Positions 38,029-46,443 of a stretch of DNA of 64,000 nucleotides are shown here, piece by piece. Within the stretch, counting starts at the first letter, position 1. Each line of letters opens with the position of its first letter. The stretch covers positions 1-64,000 of the forward strand of contig NZ_LGHK01000085.1 of NCBI RefSeq assembly GCF_001908235.1, read 5' to 3'. The position numbers and the translations under genes were made by a program. This stretch comes from Bradyrhizobium sp. NAS96.2 (lineage in GTDB: Bacteria; Pseudomonadota; Alphaproteobacteria; Rhizobiales; Xanthobacteraceae). The notes beneath the pieces were generated by a model. That model did no database searches, was not told the origin of the DNA, and worked only from the letters and a program-made list of their open reading frames with translations.

Positions 38029-38550
38029 TCAGTTTTGACGCGCCGCCGGTGAGGCATGGAGCGCTTGTCCTGCTCGCCGCGCCGCGAGCAGCAGGCCGCG
38101 GGCCTCCGCGATCCGTGACATCACGGTGGTGACGGGAACGCCGGTGACCTCGGCGATCTCCTTGTAGGTGAGATCGATCACTTCGCGCAGGGCGATGACC
38201 TCGCCGAGCGGCGCGGGCAGGTCATCGACGAGTTGCCGGATTGTCGGCATGGCACGCCGGCCGGACTTTTCCTTGTTGCCGACATCGTCCGTCGGGCGGC
38301 CGAGCGCTTCGCCAAGTTTTTCCTGGCAGACGGTTTTGAGGATCGCGAGCAGCCACGGCCTGACGGCCGGACCGCGAAGGCCGTCGAACAGGCGCAGTGC
38401 ACGCTGGTAGCACTCCTGCACGGCCTGTTCGGCATCCGCCTCGGTCCGCATCAGGACCTGGGCGAACGCATAGGCATCGTCGAGCCAGGGCAGTGCGGCG
38501 TCACGAAACTGCTGCGCCGTTTTATTCCCGGCTTTCGCGCTTCGCATCAT
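38029..38550 (-). CDS. Small sigma-70 family (ECF-like) factor
   Basis: This 173-aa protein has the ECF layout. Region 2-like: WLDDAYAFAQVLMRTEADAEQAVQECYQRA, then RPWLLAILKTVCQEKL. Region 4-like helix-turn-helix: LTYKEIAEVTGVPVTTVMSRIAEAR (about residues 127-151). Tandem ATGs at 38,550 and 38,547 can start it; no strong ribosome site is visible. No anti-sigma gene is adjacent; instead a divergent AraC-family gene begins 174 bp away. The long linker between regions (LGRPTDDVGNKEKSGRR) is unusually hydrophilic. Target promoters are unknown. Confidence 0.82.
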   Translation of the reverse strand: MMRSAKAGNKTAQQFRDAALPWLDDAYAFAQVLMRTEADAEQAVQECYQRALRLFDGLRGPAVRPWLLAILKTVCQEKLGEALGRPTDDVGNKEKSGRRAMPTIRQLVDDLPAPLGEVIALREVIDLTYKEIAEVTGVPVTTVMSRIAEARGLLLAARRAGQALHASPAARQN

Positions 38551-38724
38551 AGGGTTGCATCTCGTGAATAGCTTTACCGTCAATCGGCGGAGTGGTATCA
38601 GGCTCCCTGCCGGAGTCGTGGACCGTCGCGCCAAGCGTAGGGACAGGAACGACATGCCAACGCCGGGCAGCAAGCGATCGATCGCGTCTGTGTCGTGGTC
38701 GATCGGGCGTTCGGAGCACGGATC

Positions 38725-39705
38725 ATGTCCGAGACACAGGTGCCCAACCGCTTCTCGATCTTCCATCACGGGCTGGCGAAAGGGCCGGCCTATGAGGCGT
38801 GGCGCGAGGGCATTTGCCGCGGCTTCTGCCGGCTCGACGTCGGTCCGACCGACGATAACCGCATCGATTGCCACAACGAGTTCACGCTGCTGCATACGGT
38901 TGCCATCGCGACCCCGCGCGGCGGCTCGGCCCGCTTCGCGCGGACCCGCGCGCTTCTGGACGATGGCTGTGACGACCTTGTGCTGATCTTCGCAACCCGC
39001 GGCACGGTGCAGGTCACACAAGCAAGCAAGTCGATCGAGATCAAACGCGGCCAGATGTGCCTCACCGAGATGAACATCGTCGGCACCGCCGATCTCACCC
39101 AGTCCGGCAGTTTTACAACCACGCGGTTTCCGCGGCGCCTCCTGCTCCAGGTCGCCCCGTCAGCGGAGACGCAGCTGGCGCGCCGGCTCGGGCGCGATCC
39201 TGCCATGAGTGCGATGATCGAGCGCTATTCCGCGCTATGCACCGAACTCGCCGGCGATCTCGACGTGCCGGGCCAGCAAGCGGCGGCGCATCATCTGGCT
39301 GATCTCGTCGGTCTGGTGCTCGGCAGCAGCGCCGAGCAGAAGGAACTGGCGGCACGCGATGGCGTGGCGAAGGCACGGTTCGATCTGATGAAGGCCGATG
39401 TCCTGAAGAATCTCGACAATGGCAAGCTCACGATCGAGGCCGTCGCAAAGGCAAACGCGCTCAGCACGCGGCAGGCGCAACGCCTGTTCGCGTCGGAAGG
39501 AACCACCTTCTCGGAATTCGTGCTCGAGCAGCGCCTGCTGCTGGCGCGCCGGCTGTTGCTGCACGAACAGGGCGCCGGCCGCAAGGTCAGCGACATCGCC
39601 TACACGGTCGGCTTCAACGACCTGTCCTATTTCCACCGTTCGTTCCGCAGGAAGTTCGGCGTGGCTCCGGCGGAGATGCAGATGGAGCTGGGGCGCCGGC
39701 ATTGA
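38725..39705 (+). CDS. AraC family transcriptional regulator
   Basis: This is a 326-aa regulator, started at the ATG at 38,725 behind GGAG nine bases upstream. The N-terminal ~200 residues resemble the AraC-binding-like (TransReg) sensor domain (FHHGLAKGPAYEAW near the start). The C-terminal ~100 residues are a two-HTH AraC DNA-binding domain: LTIEAVAKANALSTRQAQRLF ... TFSEFVLEQRLLLARRLL and KVSDIAYTVGFNDLSYFHRS followed by FRRKFGVAPAEMQ. It is divergent from the sigma factor and downstream of the sugar importer. Control of either is possible. The effector is unknown. Confidence 0.9.
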   Translation: MSETQVPNRFSIFHHGLAKGPAYEAWREGICRGFCRLDVGPTDDNRIDCHNEFTLLHTVAIATPRGGSARFARTRALLDDGCDDLVLIFATRGTVQVTQASKSIEIKRGQMCLTEMNIVGTADLTQSGSFTTTRFPRRLLLQVAPSAETQLARRLGRDPAMSAMIERYSALCTELAGDLDVPGQQAAAHHLADLVGLVLGSSAEQKELAARDGVAKARFDLMKADVLKNLDNGKLTIEAVAKANALSTRQAQRLFASEGTTFSEFVLEQRLLLARRLLLHEQGAGRKVSDIAYTVGFNDLSYFHRSFRRKFGVAPAEMQMELGRRH

Positions 39706-39765
39706 ACGTCTTCCGCTGCTGACGTAGAGCAGGGATCTGGCTTCACCCCAACGCGTGCGATCCAA

Positions 39766-40572
39766 ATGTCTCTTTGGTCCTGCGAACAATGCGGCGCTCA
39801 ATTTCCCGACACCGCGGCGCCGCCGCCGTGCTGCCCGATCTGCGAGGACGAGCGGCAATATGTGAACTGGAACGGGCAGGCGTGGCTGACCCGCGAGCAG
39901 CTCGCAGAGCGGCACAAGCTGGTCTGGCGCGACGATCTCGGCCTCGTCGGATTGGCGCTCGAGCCGTCGTTCGCGATCGGGCAGCGCGCGCTGCTGGTGC
40001 CGGATCGCGGCGGCTGCGTGATGTGGGACTGCGTGCCGCTGGCGACCGCCGAGGCGATCGCGTATGTCAGATCGCTCGGCGGGCTGAAGGCGATCGCGAT
40101 CTCGCATCCGCATTACTATGGCGCGGTTGCCGACTGGAGCGCGGCGTTCGACGACGCACCGGTCTATCTGCACGGCGATGACACGCAATGGGTGACGCGG
40201 CCCTATCGGTCGATCGTGCCTTGGCAGGGCGACAGCCATCGCATCTCCGACGACATCCTGCTGGTGCGCGGCGGCGGACATTTCGCCGGTGCCACCATGC
40301 TGCACTGGGGCAAGGGCGCCGACGGGCGCGGTGCGCTGTTGACCGGCGACATCGCGATGGTGGCGATGGATCGCCGCTCGGTCAGCTTCATGTACTCCTA
40401 TCCGAACTACATTCCGCTCAATGCATCAGCGGTCCGCCGCATCGCGCGCGCGGTCGCGCCGCTGGCGTATGATCGGATCTACGGCGCCTGGTGGGGCAAG
40501 AACATCCCCTCCGATGCCAAGGCGGCGTTCGACCGTTCCGTCGAGCGCTATATCGCCGCGATCTCGGACTGA
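39766..40572 (+). CDS. MBL-fold protein with N-terminal zinc ribbon
   Basis: The 268-aa protein opens with WSCEQCGAQF ... CCPICEDE, two CxxC-type knuckles forming a rubredoxin-like or zinc-ribbon module (about residues 5-28). The rest looks like a metallo-beta-lactamase fold. In the place of the usual HxHxDH motif it has ISHPHYYGAVADW, so the third and fourth ligands (Asp, His) are missing. Later come GGGHFAGATMLHW and LLTGDIAMVAMDRRSVSFM, matching the downstream His and Asp positions of the fold. It may bind one metal, or work differently from standard MBL hydrolases. The substrate is unknown. It ends 87 bp before htpG. Confidence 0.8.
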   Translation: MSLWSCEQCGAQFPDTAAPPPCCPICEDERQYVNWNGQAWLTREQLAERHKLVWRDDLGLVGLALEPSFAIGQRALLVPDRGGCVMWDCVPLATAEAIAYVRSLGGLKAIAISHPHYYGAVADWSAAFDDAPVYLHGDDTQWVTRPYRSIVPWQGDSHRISDDILLVRGGGHFAGATMLHWGKGADGRGALLTGDIAMVAMDRRSVSFMYSYPNYIPLNASAVRRIARAVAPLAYDRIYGAWWGKNIPSDAKAAFDRSVERYIAAISD

Positions 40573-40589
40573 CGGTTCCCCGCGCTTGG

Positions 40590-40620
40590 CTTGCCAGCCG
40601 GCGCGATCGCGCTATATCAG
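40590..40620 (+). promoter_or_regulatory. Candidate RpoH (heat-shock) promoter of htpG
   Basis: CTTG (40,590-40,593), a 17-bp spacer and GCTATATCAG (40,611-40,620) fit the alphaproteobacterial RpoH pattern CTTG-N17/18-CyTATnTnnG with one mismatch in the -10. It lies 38 bp before the htpG ATG, and htpG is a standard RpoH target. Confidence 0.55.
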
Positions 40621-40658
40621 GGCTTTCCCGCCACTTCAGATTTGTCCGAGTTTTCCGC

Positions 40659-42524
40659 ATGACCACAACTGCCGCCGCCGAATCCCAGCCGTTCCAGGCC
40701 GAGGTTACCGAATTGCTGCACCTGATGGTGCATTCGGTCTATTCCGAGACCGATATTTTCCTGCGCGAATTGATCTCGAACGCGTCTGATGCCTGCGACA
40801 AGCTGCGCTATGAGGCGATCGCCAATCCCGGCCTGATCACCGACGGCACGCCGCCTGAAATCAGGATCGTGCCGAACAAGGCGGCCGACACGCTGTCCGT
40901 GGTCGATACCGGCATCGGCATGGAACGTGCAGAGCTGATCGACAATCTCGGCACCATCGCGCGCTCCGGCACCAGGTCGTTCCTGTCGAAGCTGACCGAG
41001 GCCAAGGACGGCGCCAATCTGATCGGCCAGTTCGGCGTCGGCTTCTATGCCGCCTTCATGGTTGCCGACAAGATCGTCGTCACCAGCCGCCGCGCCGGCT
41101 CGGACGAGGTGTGGGTGTGGTCGTCGGAGGGCGGCAGCGGTTTCGAGATCGCCCCCGCAAGCGAGGAGGCCGCTAGCCGCGTCGCGCGCGGCACCGAGAT
41201 CGTGCTGCATCTGAAGAAGGACGCCGCCAAATATCTCGAGGCCTACGAGATCGAGCGCATCGTCCGCGAATATTCCGACAACATCCAGTTTCCGATCCTG
41301 CTGGTGCCGGAGGAGGCCGAGCCGCGCCAGATCAACTCGGCGAGCGCGCTGTGGCAGCGCTCGAAATCCGAGCTCAAGCCGGAAGACTATGCGCAGGCCT
41401 ACAAGCAGATCGCAGGTGCGTTCGACGAGCCGGCGATGACGCTGCATTACCGCGCCGAGGGCCGGCAGTCTTACGCCGTGCTGCTGTTCGCGCCGTCGCA
41501 AAAGCCGTTCGACCTGTTCCAGGTCGAGCGCAAGGGCAAGGTCAAGCTCTATGTCCGCCGCGTCTTCATCGCCGACGATGCCGAGCTGTTGCCGGCCTAT
41601 TTGCGCTTCATCCGCGGTGTGATCGACAGCGAGGATCTGCCGCTGAACATCTCGCGCGAGATGCTGCAGAACAATCCGCAGCTCGCGCAGATCCGCAAAG
41701 CCGTCACCAGCCGCGTCGTCAGCGAGCTCGAGACGCTGGGTGAGAAGGAGCCGGAGACCTTCGCGAAGATCTGGGACGCGTTCGGCCCGGTCATCAAGGA
41801 AGGCCTGTGGGAGGATTTCGAGCGCCGCGAGAAGCTGCTGGCGCTGGCGCGTTTCACCACGACATCGGGCGAGAATCGCTTGCTGAAGCAATATGTCGAC
41901 GACTTCAAGCCGAACCAGACCGAAATCTATTACCTGGTCGGCGACAGCGTCGAGCGGCTGAAATCGAACCCGAAGCTGGAATCGGCGCGCGCCCGCGGCA
42001 TCGAGGTGCTGCTGCTCACCGATCCGGTCGATGCGTTCTGGACCTCGGCGCCGATCGATTTTGGCGGCAAGCCGCTGAAGTCGCTGAGCCAGGGCGATGT
42101 CGATTTCGGCCTGATTCCGCTCGTCGACGACAAGCAAGACAAGAAGGACGAGCCCGCAGCCGATGCCGCGACCACGATCGCCGTGATCAAGGATGCGCTG
42201 GGCGAGCGTGTCTCGGACGTCCGCGCCTCGCAGCGGCTGACCTCGAGCGCGTCGTGCCTGGTCGCCGGGGGTGATGCGCGCGACCGTGCGCTGGAGCGGT
42301 TGCTCGCGCAACAGAACCGCGGCGAGATCACGAAACCGATCCTCGAGATCAATCTCCGCCACCCGCTGGTCGCAGCGCTCGCGACCGACACGGCGCAGGC
42401 CAAGGATCTCTCGCTCCTGCTGTTCGAGCAGGCGCAGATCCTCGACGGCGAGATGCCCGCCGACCCCGCCGCCTTCGCCAGCCGCATGAACCAGCTCGTG
42501 CTGCGCGGATTGGTGAAGGCCTAG
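40659..42524 (+). CDS. htpG: Chaperone protein HtpG (Hsp90)
   Basis: This 621-aa cytoplasmic Hsp90 starts at the ATG at 40,659 (MTTTAAAESQPFQAEVTELL). The GHKL ATPase domain shows ELISNASDACDKLRYEA, SVVDTGIGMERAELIDNLGT and NLIGQFGVGFYAAFMVAD. The middle domain contains LPLNISREMLQNNPQLAQIRK, and the C-terminal dimerisation domain follows. The length matches bacterial HtpG. It assists folding and stress protection. The heat-shock promoter candidate just upstream supports RpoH control. The gene runs monocistronically into a palindromic repeat that may end the transcript. Confidence 0.97.
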   Translation: MTTTAAAESQPFQAEVTELLHLMVHSVYSETDIFLRELISNASDACDKLRYEAIANPGLITDGTPPEIRIVPNKAADTLSVVDTGIGMERAELIDNLGTIARSGTRSFLSKLTEAKDGANLIGQFGVGFYAAFMVADKIVVTSRRAGSDEVWVWSSEGGSGFEIAPASEEAASRVARGTEIVLHLKKDAAKYLEAYEIERIVREYSDNIQFPILLVPEEAEPRQINSASALWQRSKSELKPEDYAQAYKQIAGAFDEPAMTLHYRAEGRQSYAVLLFAPSQKPFDLFQVERKGKVKLYVRRVFIADDAELLPAYLRFIRGVIDSEDLPLNISREMLQNNPQLAQIRKAVTSRVVSELETLGEKEPETFAKIWDAFGPVIKEGLWEDFERREKLLALARFTTTSGENRLLKQYVDDFKPNQTEIYYLVGDSVERLKSNPKLESARARGIEVLLLTDPVDAFWTSAPIDFGGKPLKSLSQGDVDFGLIPLVDDKQDKKDEPAADAATTIAVIKDALGERVSDVRASQRLTSSASCLVAGGDARDRALERLLAQQNRGEITKPILEINLRHPLVAALATDTAQAKDLSLLLFEQAQILDGEMPADPAAFASRMNQLVLRGLVKA

Positions 42525-42540
42525 TGTGTAGCTCTCTCAA

Positions 42541-42652
42541 CCCGTCATCCTGAGGAGCGCGTAGCGCGTCTCGAAGGATGTACGGCTGCGCTGTTGCAGC
42601 GGGGCCGTCGTGCTTCGAGACGGCCGCTACGCGGCCTCCTCAGCATGACGGG
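42541..42652. repeat. Palindromic repeat, TCATCCTGAGGAGC family (copy 1)
   Basis: The outer arms CCCGTCATCCTGAGGAGC and GCTCCTCAG-type complement, and inner TCTCGAAG/CTTCGAGA, form a long imperfect stem. A second copy lies at 44,874-45,019. It sits between convergent htpG and the DUF2278 gene, where it may aid termination. Confidence 0.8.
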
Positions 42653-42722
42653 GCTAAGAGCATTGCCAGTTGCCAGCAGATGCCCAGGATTTCGCTTCGC
42701 TCCATCCGCGCCCGGCTGCTGC

Positions 42723-43388
42723 TCAGCCGATCGTGGTCGCGTCGGGCTGCGGATTGCCGAGATCGTCGGTCGGCACCAGCTGCTGGGTGAAGGCCGAGAC
42801 GTAGGCCGCCCATTCCGGCTCGCCGAGATCGACCATGACGGCGCCGTCCTGCCAGATGTCGTTGTGGTCGTTGGAATCATCGCCCGGGCGATGGATGAAG
42901 CCCTTGCTCGAGCCCTGGTTGAGATGGACGTCGTGCAGGCCGTCGCCCTGCGCGTAGAAGCGGCCGAAGATATAGACGTCGCGGCTCTCCTGAAGCGCGC
43001 GCGACAGCAGCCGCTTCAGCGTCGCCGCCGGCTCGGTGTCCTCGGAGCCGTCCATCACGTCGCTGTCGCGCCATTTGCCGGTATTGTCGAGCAGATCGCT
43101 GCGCAGGAAGTCGAGCGCCGGCAATTTCTTCTGCCCGGTCAGATCCTGCGAGCCGGCGGCTGCGGCCGCAAGCGTCTGGATGACCGGATGGCGGAAGTCG
43201 AACACCAGCTTGTATTTCAGCAAGTCGTCCGCGTCATTGGTGCCGACATTGATGGCAACGTCCCATTGCTCGCCGTCGACGTCGAGATTGCAGTGCAGGT
43301 GATACTGCGTCTCGTGCCCGTGATGCGACGGCTTCAGCTTGGGCTCGGAGGTTACCTTGGTCTTGACGAATCCGTAGGCGAGGGTCAC
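42723..43388 (-). CDS. DUF2278 (YukJ-like) family protein
   Basis: This is a 221-aa protein of unknown function. It begins LAYGFVKTKVTSEPK and then HYHLHCNLD-like, INVGTNDADDLLKYKLVFDF, and near the end DIWQDGAVMVDL and QLVPTDDLGNPQP. These positions match DUF2278/YukJ-type proteins (YG..KG...; IN..S......L.Y; N.I.QDG). No signal peptide, membrane segment or catalytic motif is evident. DUF2278 proteins have no established biochemical role. The gene is convergent with htpG and divergent from the COG0523 GTPase. Confidence 0.75.
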   Translation of the reverse strand: MTLAYGFVKTKVTSEPKLKPSHHGHETQYHLHCNLDVDGEQWDVAINVGTNDADDLLKYKLVFDFRHPVIQTLAAAAAGSQDLTGQKKLPALDFLRSDLLDNTGKWRDSDVMDGSEDTEPAATLKRLLSRALQESRDVYIFGRFYAQGDGLHDVHLNQGSSKGFIHRPGDDSNDHNDIWQDGAVMVDLGEPEWAAYVSAFTQQLVPTDDLGNPQPDATTIG

Positions 43389-43570
43389 GGCGCGATCCTT
43401 TCCGGTTCAAGCGAGCATTTTTTCCAACCTACAACCTGAGATCAGACGCGCGCGTGAAGCGACCCACATTTGTGCGGCGCCTTTTCGTGACGGCGCCGGC
43501 GCGCGCGTGCGGGAAGCCGCCGTCTCGGCTGAAGACAGCTCCGATCTTGACAAAGCTCTTGGCTATTGAT

Positions 43571-43588
43571 GTTATGTTATAACATTAC
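43571..43588. promoter_or_regulatory. Zur-like operator upstream of the COG0523 GTPase
   Basis: GTTATGTTATAACATTAC is an 18-bp palindrome with one mismatched pair, built on the ATGTTATAACAT core characteristic of Zur boxes. It lies 60 bp before the GTPase ATG, so zinc-dependent repression by Zur is expected. No zur gene is in the window. Confidence 0.7.
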
Positions 43589-43647
43589 ATACACGCGAAT
43601 GCCCATGTCCCGCCGTCGCCTATCCCTTCAGCAACTGTTTGATCTCG

Positions 43648-44850
43648 ATGCAAAAACTCCCCGTCACCATCTTGTCCGGCTTCCTCGGGGCTGGAAAGAC
43701 CACTTTGCTGAACCACGTCCTGAACAACCGCCACGGCCTAAAGGTTGCGGTGATTGTGAACGACATGAGCGAGGTGAACATCGACGCCGACCTCGTTCGC
43801 GATGGCGGTGCGAACCTGTCCCGGACTGACGAAAAACTGGTCGAGATGAGCAATGGCTGCATCTGCTGCACCCTGCGCGACGATCTGCTGAAGGAGGTGC
43901 GCGCGCTCGCCGTGAGCGGCCGGTTCGATTATCTCCTGATTGAATCGACCGGCATCTCCGAGCCGCTGCCGGTCGCCGCGACGTTCGAGTTTCGCGATGA
44001 AGATGGCGCGAGCCTGTCCGACGTGGCGCGGCTCGACACCATGGTCACGGTGGTCGACGCCGCCAATCTGTTGAAGGATTATGCCTCGACCGATTTCCTC
44101 AGCGCGCGCGGCGAGGCGCTCGATGGCGACAAGCGCACGCTGGTCGATCTCCTGGTCGAGCAGATCGAGTTCGCCGACGTCGTCGTGCTCAACAAGGTCG
44201 ATGCGGCGACGCCGGCTGAGCGCGAAGCGGCCCGCACCATCGTGCGCGCGCTCAATCCCGACGCCGACCTCGTCGAGGCGAGCTTTGCACAGGTCCCGTT
44301 CGATCGCGTGCTGGACACCGGCCGTTTCGACCATGAGCGGGCGCAGCAGCATCCGCTCTGGCACAGGCTCTACGGTTTTGCCGAGCACGTGCCGGAGACC
44401 GAGGAATACGGCATCACGAGCTTCGTCTATCGCGCACGGCGCCCGTTCGATCCGGTGCGGTTTCATGGCTTCCTGCGGGAGAGCTGGCAGGGCGTGATCC
44501 GCGCCAAAGGCCATTTCTGGATCGCGACGCGCCCGGACTGGTGCGGCGAGATGAGCCAGGCCGGCGCGATCGTCCGCACCGAAGGCCTCGGCTCATGGTG
44601 GGCCGCGATCCCGCGCGAGCGCTGGCCGGATCATCCGGATTGGCAGCTGATGATGCAGCGGAGCTGGAACGATCTCTACGGTGACCGCCGCCAGGAGCTG
44701 GTCTTCATCGGCTCCGGCATGAACGAGGACGACATTCGCCGCCGGCTCGATGCCTGCCTCGTCACCGGCAAGCCCGGCATGGACCCGAAGGCCTGGGCAG
44801 CGCTGCGCGATCCGTTTCCGCCCTGGCGACGGGCGGGCGAGGCGGCGTGA
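43648..44850 (+). CDS. zigA: COG0523 GTPase, ZigA-type putative zinc metallochaperone
   Basis: This 400-aa G3E-family GTPase starts at the ATG at 43,648 (MQKLPVTILSGFLGAGKTTL); a TTG three codons earlier is the alternative. Walker A is GFLGAGKTT, the metal-binding CxCC motif is GCICC in EMSNGCICCTLRDD, the switch region is LLIESTGISEPLPV, and NKVD is the guanine-specificity motif. The C-terminal CobW_C domain follows (about 260-390). Members of this subgroup are induced under zinc limitation and are thought to deliver zinc to client proteins. The Zur-like palindrome upstream supports that subgroup over a cobalamin (CobW) role. It appears to be a single-gene unit. Confidence 0.88.
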   Translation: MQKLPVTILSGFLGAGKTTLLNHVLNNRHGLKVAVIVNDMSEVNIDADLVRDGGANLSRTDEKLVEMSNGCICCTLRDDLLKEVRALAVSGRFDYLLIESTGISEPLPVAATFEFRDEDGASLSDVARLDTMVTVVDAANLLKDYASTDFLSARGEALDGDKRTLVDLLVEQIEFADVVVLNKVDAATPAEREAARTIVRALNPDADLVEASFAQVPFDRVLDTGRFDHERAQQHPLWHRLYGFAEHVPETEEYGITSFVYRARRPFDPVRFHGFLRESWQGVIRAKGHFWIATRPDWCGEMSQAGAIVRTEGLGSWWAAIPRERWPDHPDWQLMMQRSWNDLYGDRRQELVFIGSGMNEDDIRRRLDACLVTGKPGMDPKAWAALRDPFPPWRRAGEAA

Positions 44851-44873
44851 GAGGATAGAGACACGCCCATTGT

Positions 44874-45019
44874 CCCCGTCATCCTGAGGTGCGAGCTCTT
44901 GCGAGCCTCGAAGGATGAATCGGCCCCGGGATGTCTTTACGAGGCACCATCCGTTCGTGGTGCCAGTCGGGCCGTCGACCCTTCGAGACGCGCGCCAAGG
45001 CGCGCTCCTCAGGTGACGG
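44874..45019. repeat. Palindromic repeat, TCATCCTGAGG family (copy 2)
   Basis: The left arm CCCCGTCATCCTGAGGTGCG ... CCTCGAAGG and the right arm CCTTCGAGACG ... CTCCTCAGGTGACGG bracket ~65 bp. It is the same family as 42,541-42,652 and lies between the GTPase and the DUF3095 gene. Confidence 0.8.
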
Positions 45020-45110
45020 AAGGTTCAGGCTCCGAGCGGGAAACCCCGTCACAATCCACGGCGTATCTGCTAGAGAATCCTGCAGCAGGCGGAAACAACA
45101 CGGCGTTGCG

Positions 45111-46262
45111 ATGGCTGGCGGCAGCGAGATATTCTACGGCGGCATTCCGGTGTTTCGCGGCTTCGCGCGCCTGATGGATCCGGCGCTGTATGTGCCGCTG
45201 CCCGATGACTGGACGGTCGGCGTCGCCGACATCGTCGAGTCGACCAAGGCGATCGCGGCGCAGCGCTACAAGGCGGTCAACATGGCCGGCGCCGCGGTGG
45301 TCGCCTCGGTCACCAATGCGCTCGATGGCCGCGAATTTCCCTTCGTGTTCGGCGGCGACGGCGCGAGCTTCGCGGTCGCGCCCGCCGATCTCGAGCGAGC
45401 GCGCGAGGCGCTGGCTGCGACCGCGCGCTGGGTGCGCGACGATCTCGACCTGGTGCTGCGGGTGGCGCTGGTGCCGATCACAGCGATCCGCGCCGCGGGT
45501 GCCGATGTGCGCGTCGCGCGTTTCGGGCCGTCGGCCAATCTCTCCTACGCGATGTTCACCGGCGGCGGTCTTGCCTATGCCGACGCCGCAATGAAGCGCG
45601 GCGAATTCGCGGTCGATCCGGCACCGCCGGGCACGCAGCCCGATCTGTCCGGCCTGTCCTGCCGCTTCGAGGTGATGCCGTCAGCGCGCGGCGTCATCCT
45701 CTCGGTGCTGGTGTTGCCGGCGAAGGGTGCCGATCCGGCTTCCTTCCGCAAGGTGATCGAGGACATCGTCGTGCGCGTCGAGAAAAGTCCCGATGCGGGA
45801 CGGCCGGTGCCGCCGGGCGGCCCGCCGCTGCGCTTTCCGCCGCAGGGAATCGAATACGAAGCGCGTGCCAAGAGGTTCGGGGGGCCGCTTGCGATGCGGC
45901 GCGCCGCGGTGCTCGGTTTTGCGTTCTGGGCCTTTGTCGTGTTTCGGCTCGGCCTCAAGGTCGGCAAGTTCGCGCCGAAGCTCTATTTGCAGCAGGTGGT
46001 CGAGAACTCCGACTTCCGCAAATTCGACGACGGCCTGCGCATGATTCTGGATTGCACGCCGGAGCTCGCCGCCGAGCTCGAGCAGCGCCTCGTTGCCGCA
46101 GCTGCGCAGGGCATCGTGCGCTATGGCCTGCATGAGCAGGATGCCGCGATGATGACCTGCTTCACGCCGTCGGTGATGCGCGCCGACCACGTTCACTTCA
46201 TCGACGGCGCCCGCGGCGGTTACGCCTCCGCCGCCACCGTGCTCAAGGCACGCGCGGCGTAG
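45111..46262 (+). CDS. DUF3095 family protein (nucleotide-cyclase-like)
   Basis: This is a 383-aa protein taken from the ATG at 45,111 (MAGGSEIFYGGIPVFRGF). Residues about 35-190 read like a diverged class III cyclase catalytic domain: VGVADIVESTKAIAAQRYKA (metal-binding Asp region) and FPFVFGGDGASFAV (central GDG). DUF3095 occupies the whole protein, and members are often labelled adenylate cyclase-like without proof. One possible membrane-associated hydrophobic stretch (AAVLGFAFWAFVVFRLGL) lies at about residue 265-285. Cyclase activity is therefore a hypothesis; no receiver or HAMP domain is attached. Confidence 0.78.
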   Translation: MAGGSEIFYGGIPVFRGFARLMDPALYVPLPDDWTVGVADIVESTKAIAAQRYKAVNMAGAAVVASVTNALDGREFPFVFGGDGASFAVAPADLERAREALAATARWVRDDLDLVLRVALVPITAIRAAGADVRVARFGPSANLSYAMFTGGGLAYADAAMKRGEFAVDPAPPGTQPDLSGLSCRFEVMPSARGVILSVLVLPAKGADPASFRKVIEDIVVRVEKSPDAGRPVPPGGPPLRFPPQGIEYEARAKRFGGPLAMRRAAVLGFAFWAFVVFRLGLKVGKFAPKLYLQQVVENSDFRKFDDGLRMILDCTPELAAELEQRLVAAAAQGIVRYGLHEQDAAMMTCFTPSVMRADHVHFIDGARGGYASAATVLKARAA

Positions 46263-46271
46263 CGCTGTTCT

Positions 46272-46420
46272 TCACCTCGCCCCGCTTGCGGGGAGAGGTC
46301 GTCATTCAAGCGAAGCTTGAATGACGGGTGAGGGGGAGCCTCCGCGAGTGTCACTGCTACCGTTGACGCGGCAACAGCCCCTCACCCCAACCCTTTCCCC
46401 GCGAAAGGGCGGGAAGGGGA
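46272..46420. repeat. Palindromic repeat, CCCGCTTGCGGGG family
   Basis: This imperfect palindrome has CACCTCGCCCCGCTTGCGGGG on the left and CCTTTCCCCGCGAAAGGGCGGG on the right, with an inner GTCATTCAAGCGAAGCTTGAATGAC hairpin. It lies between the convergent DUF3095 and DUF2147 genes. Confidence 0.7.
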
Positions 46421-46443
46421 GCGGCGGCCATTCAGCTGTCAGA

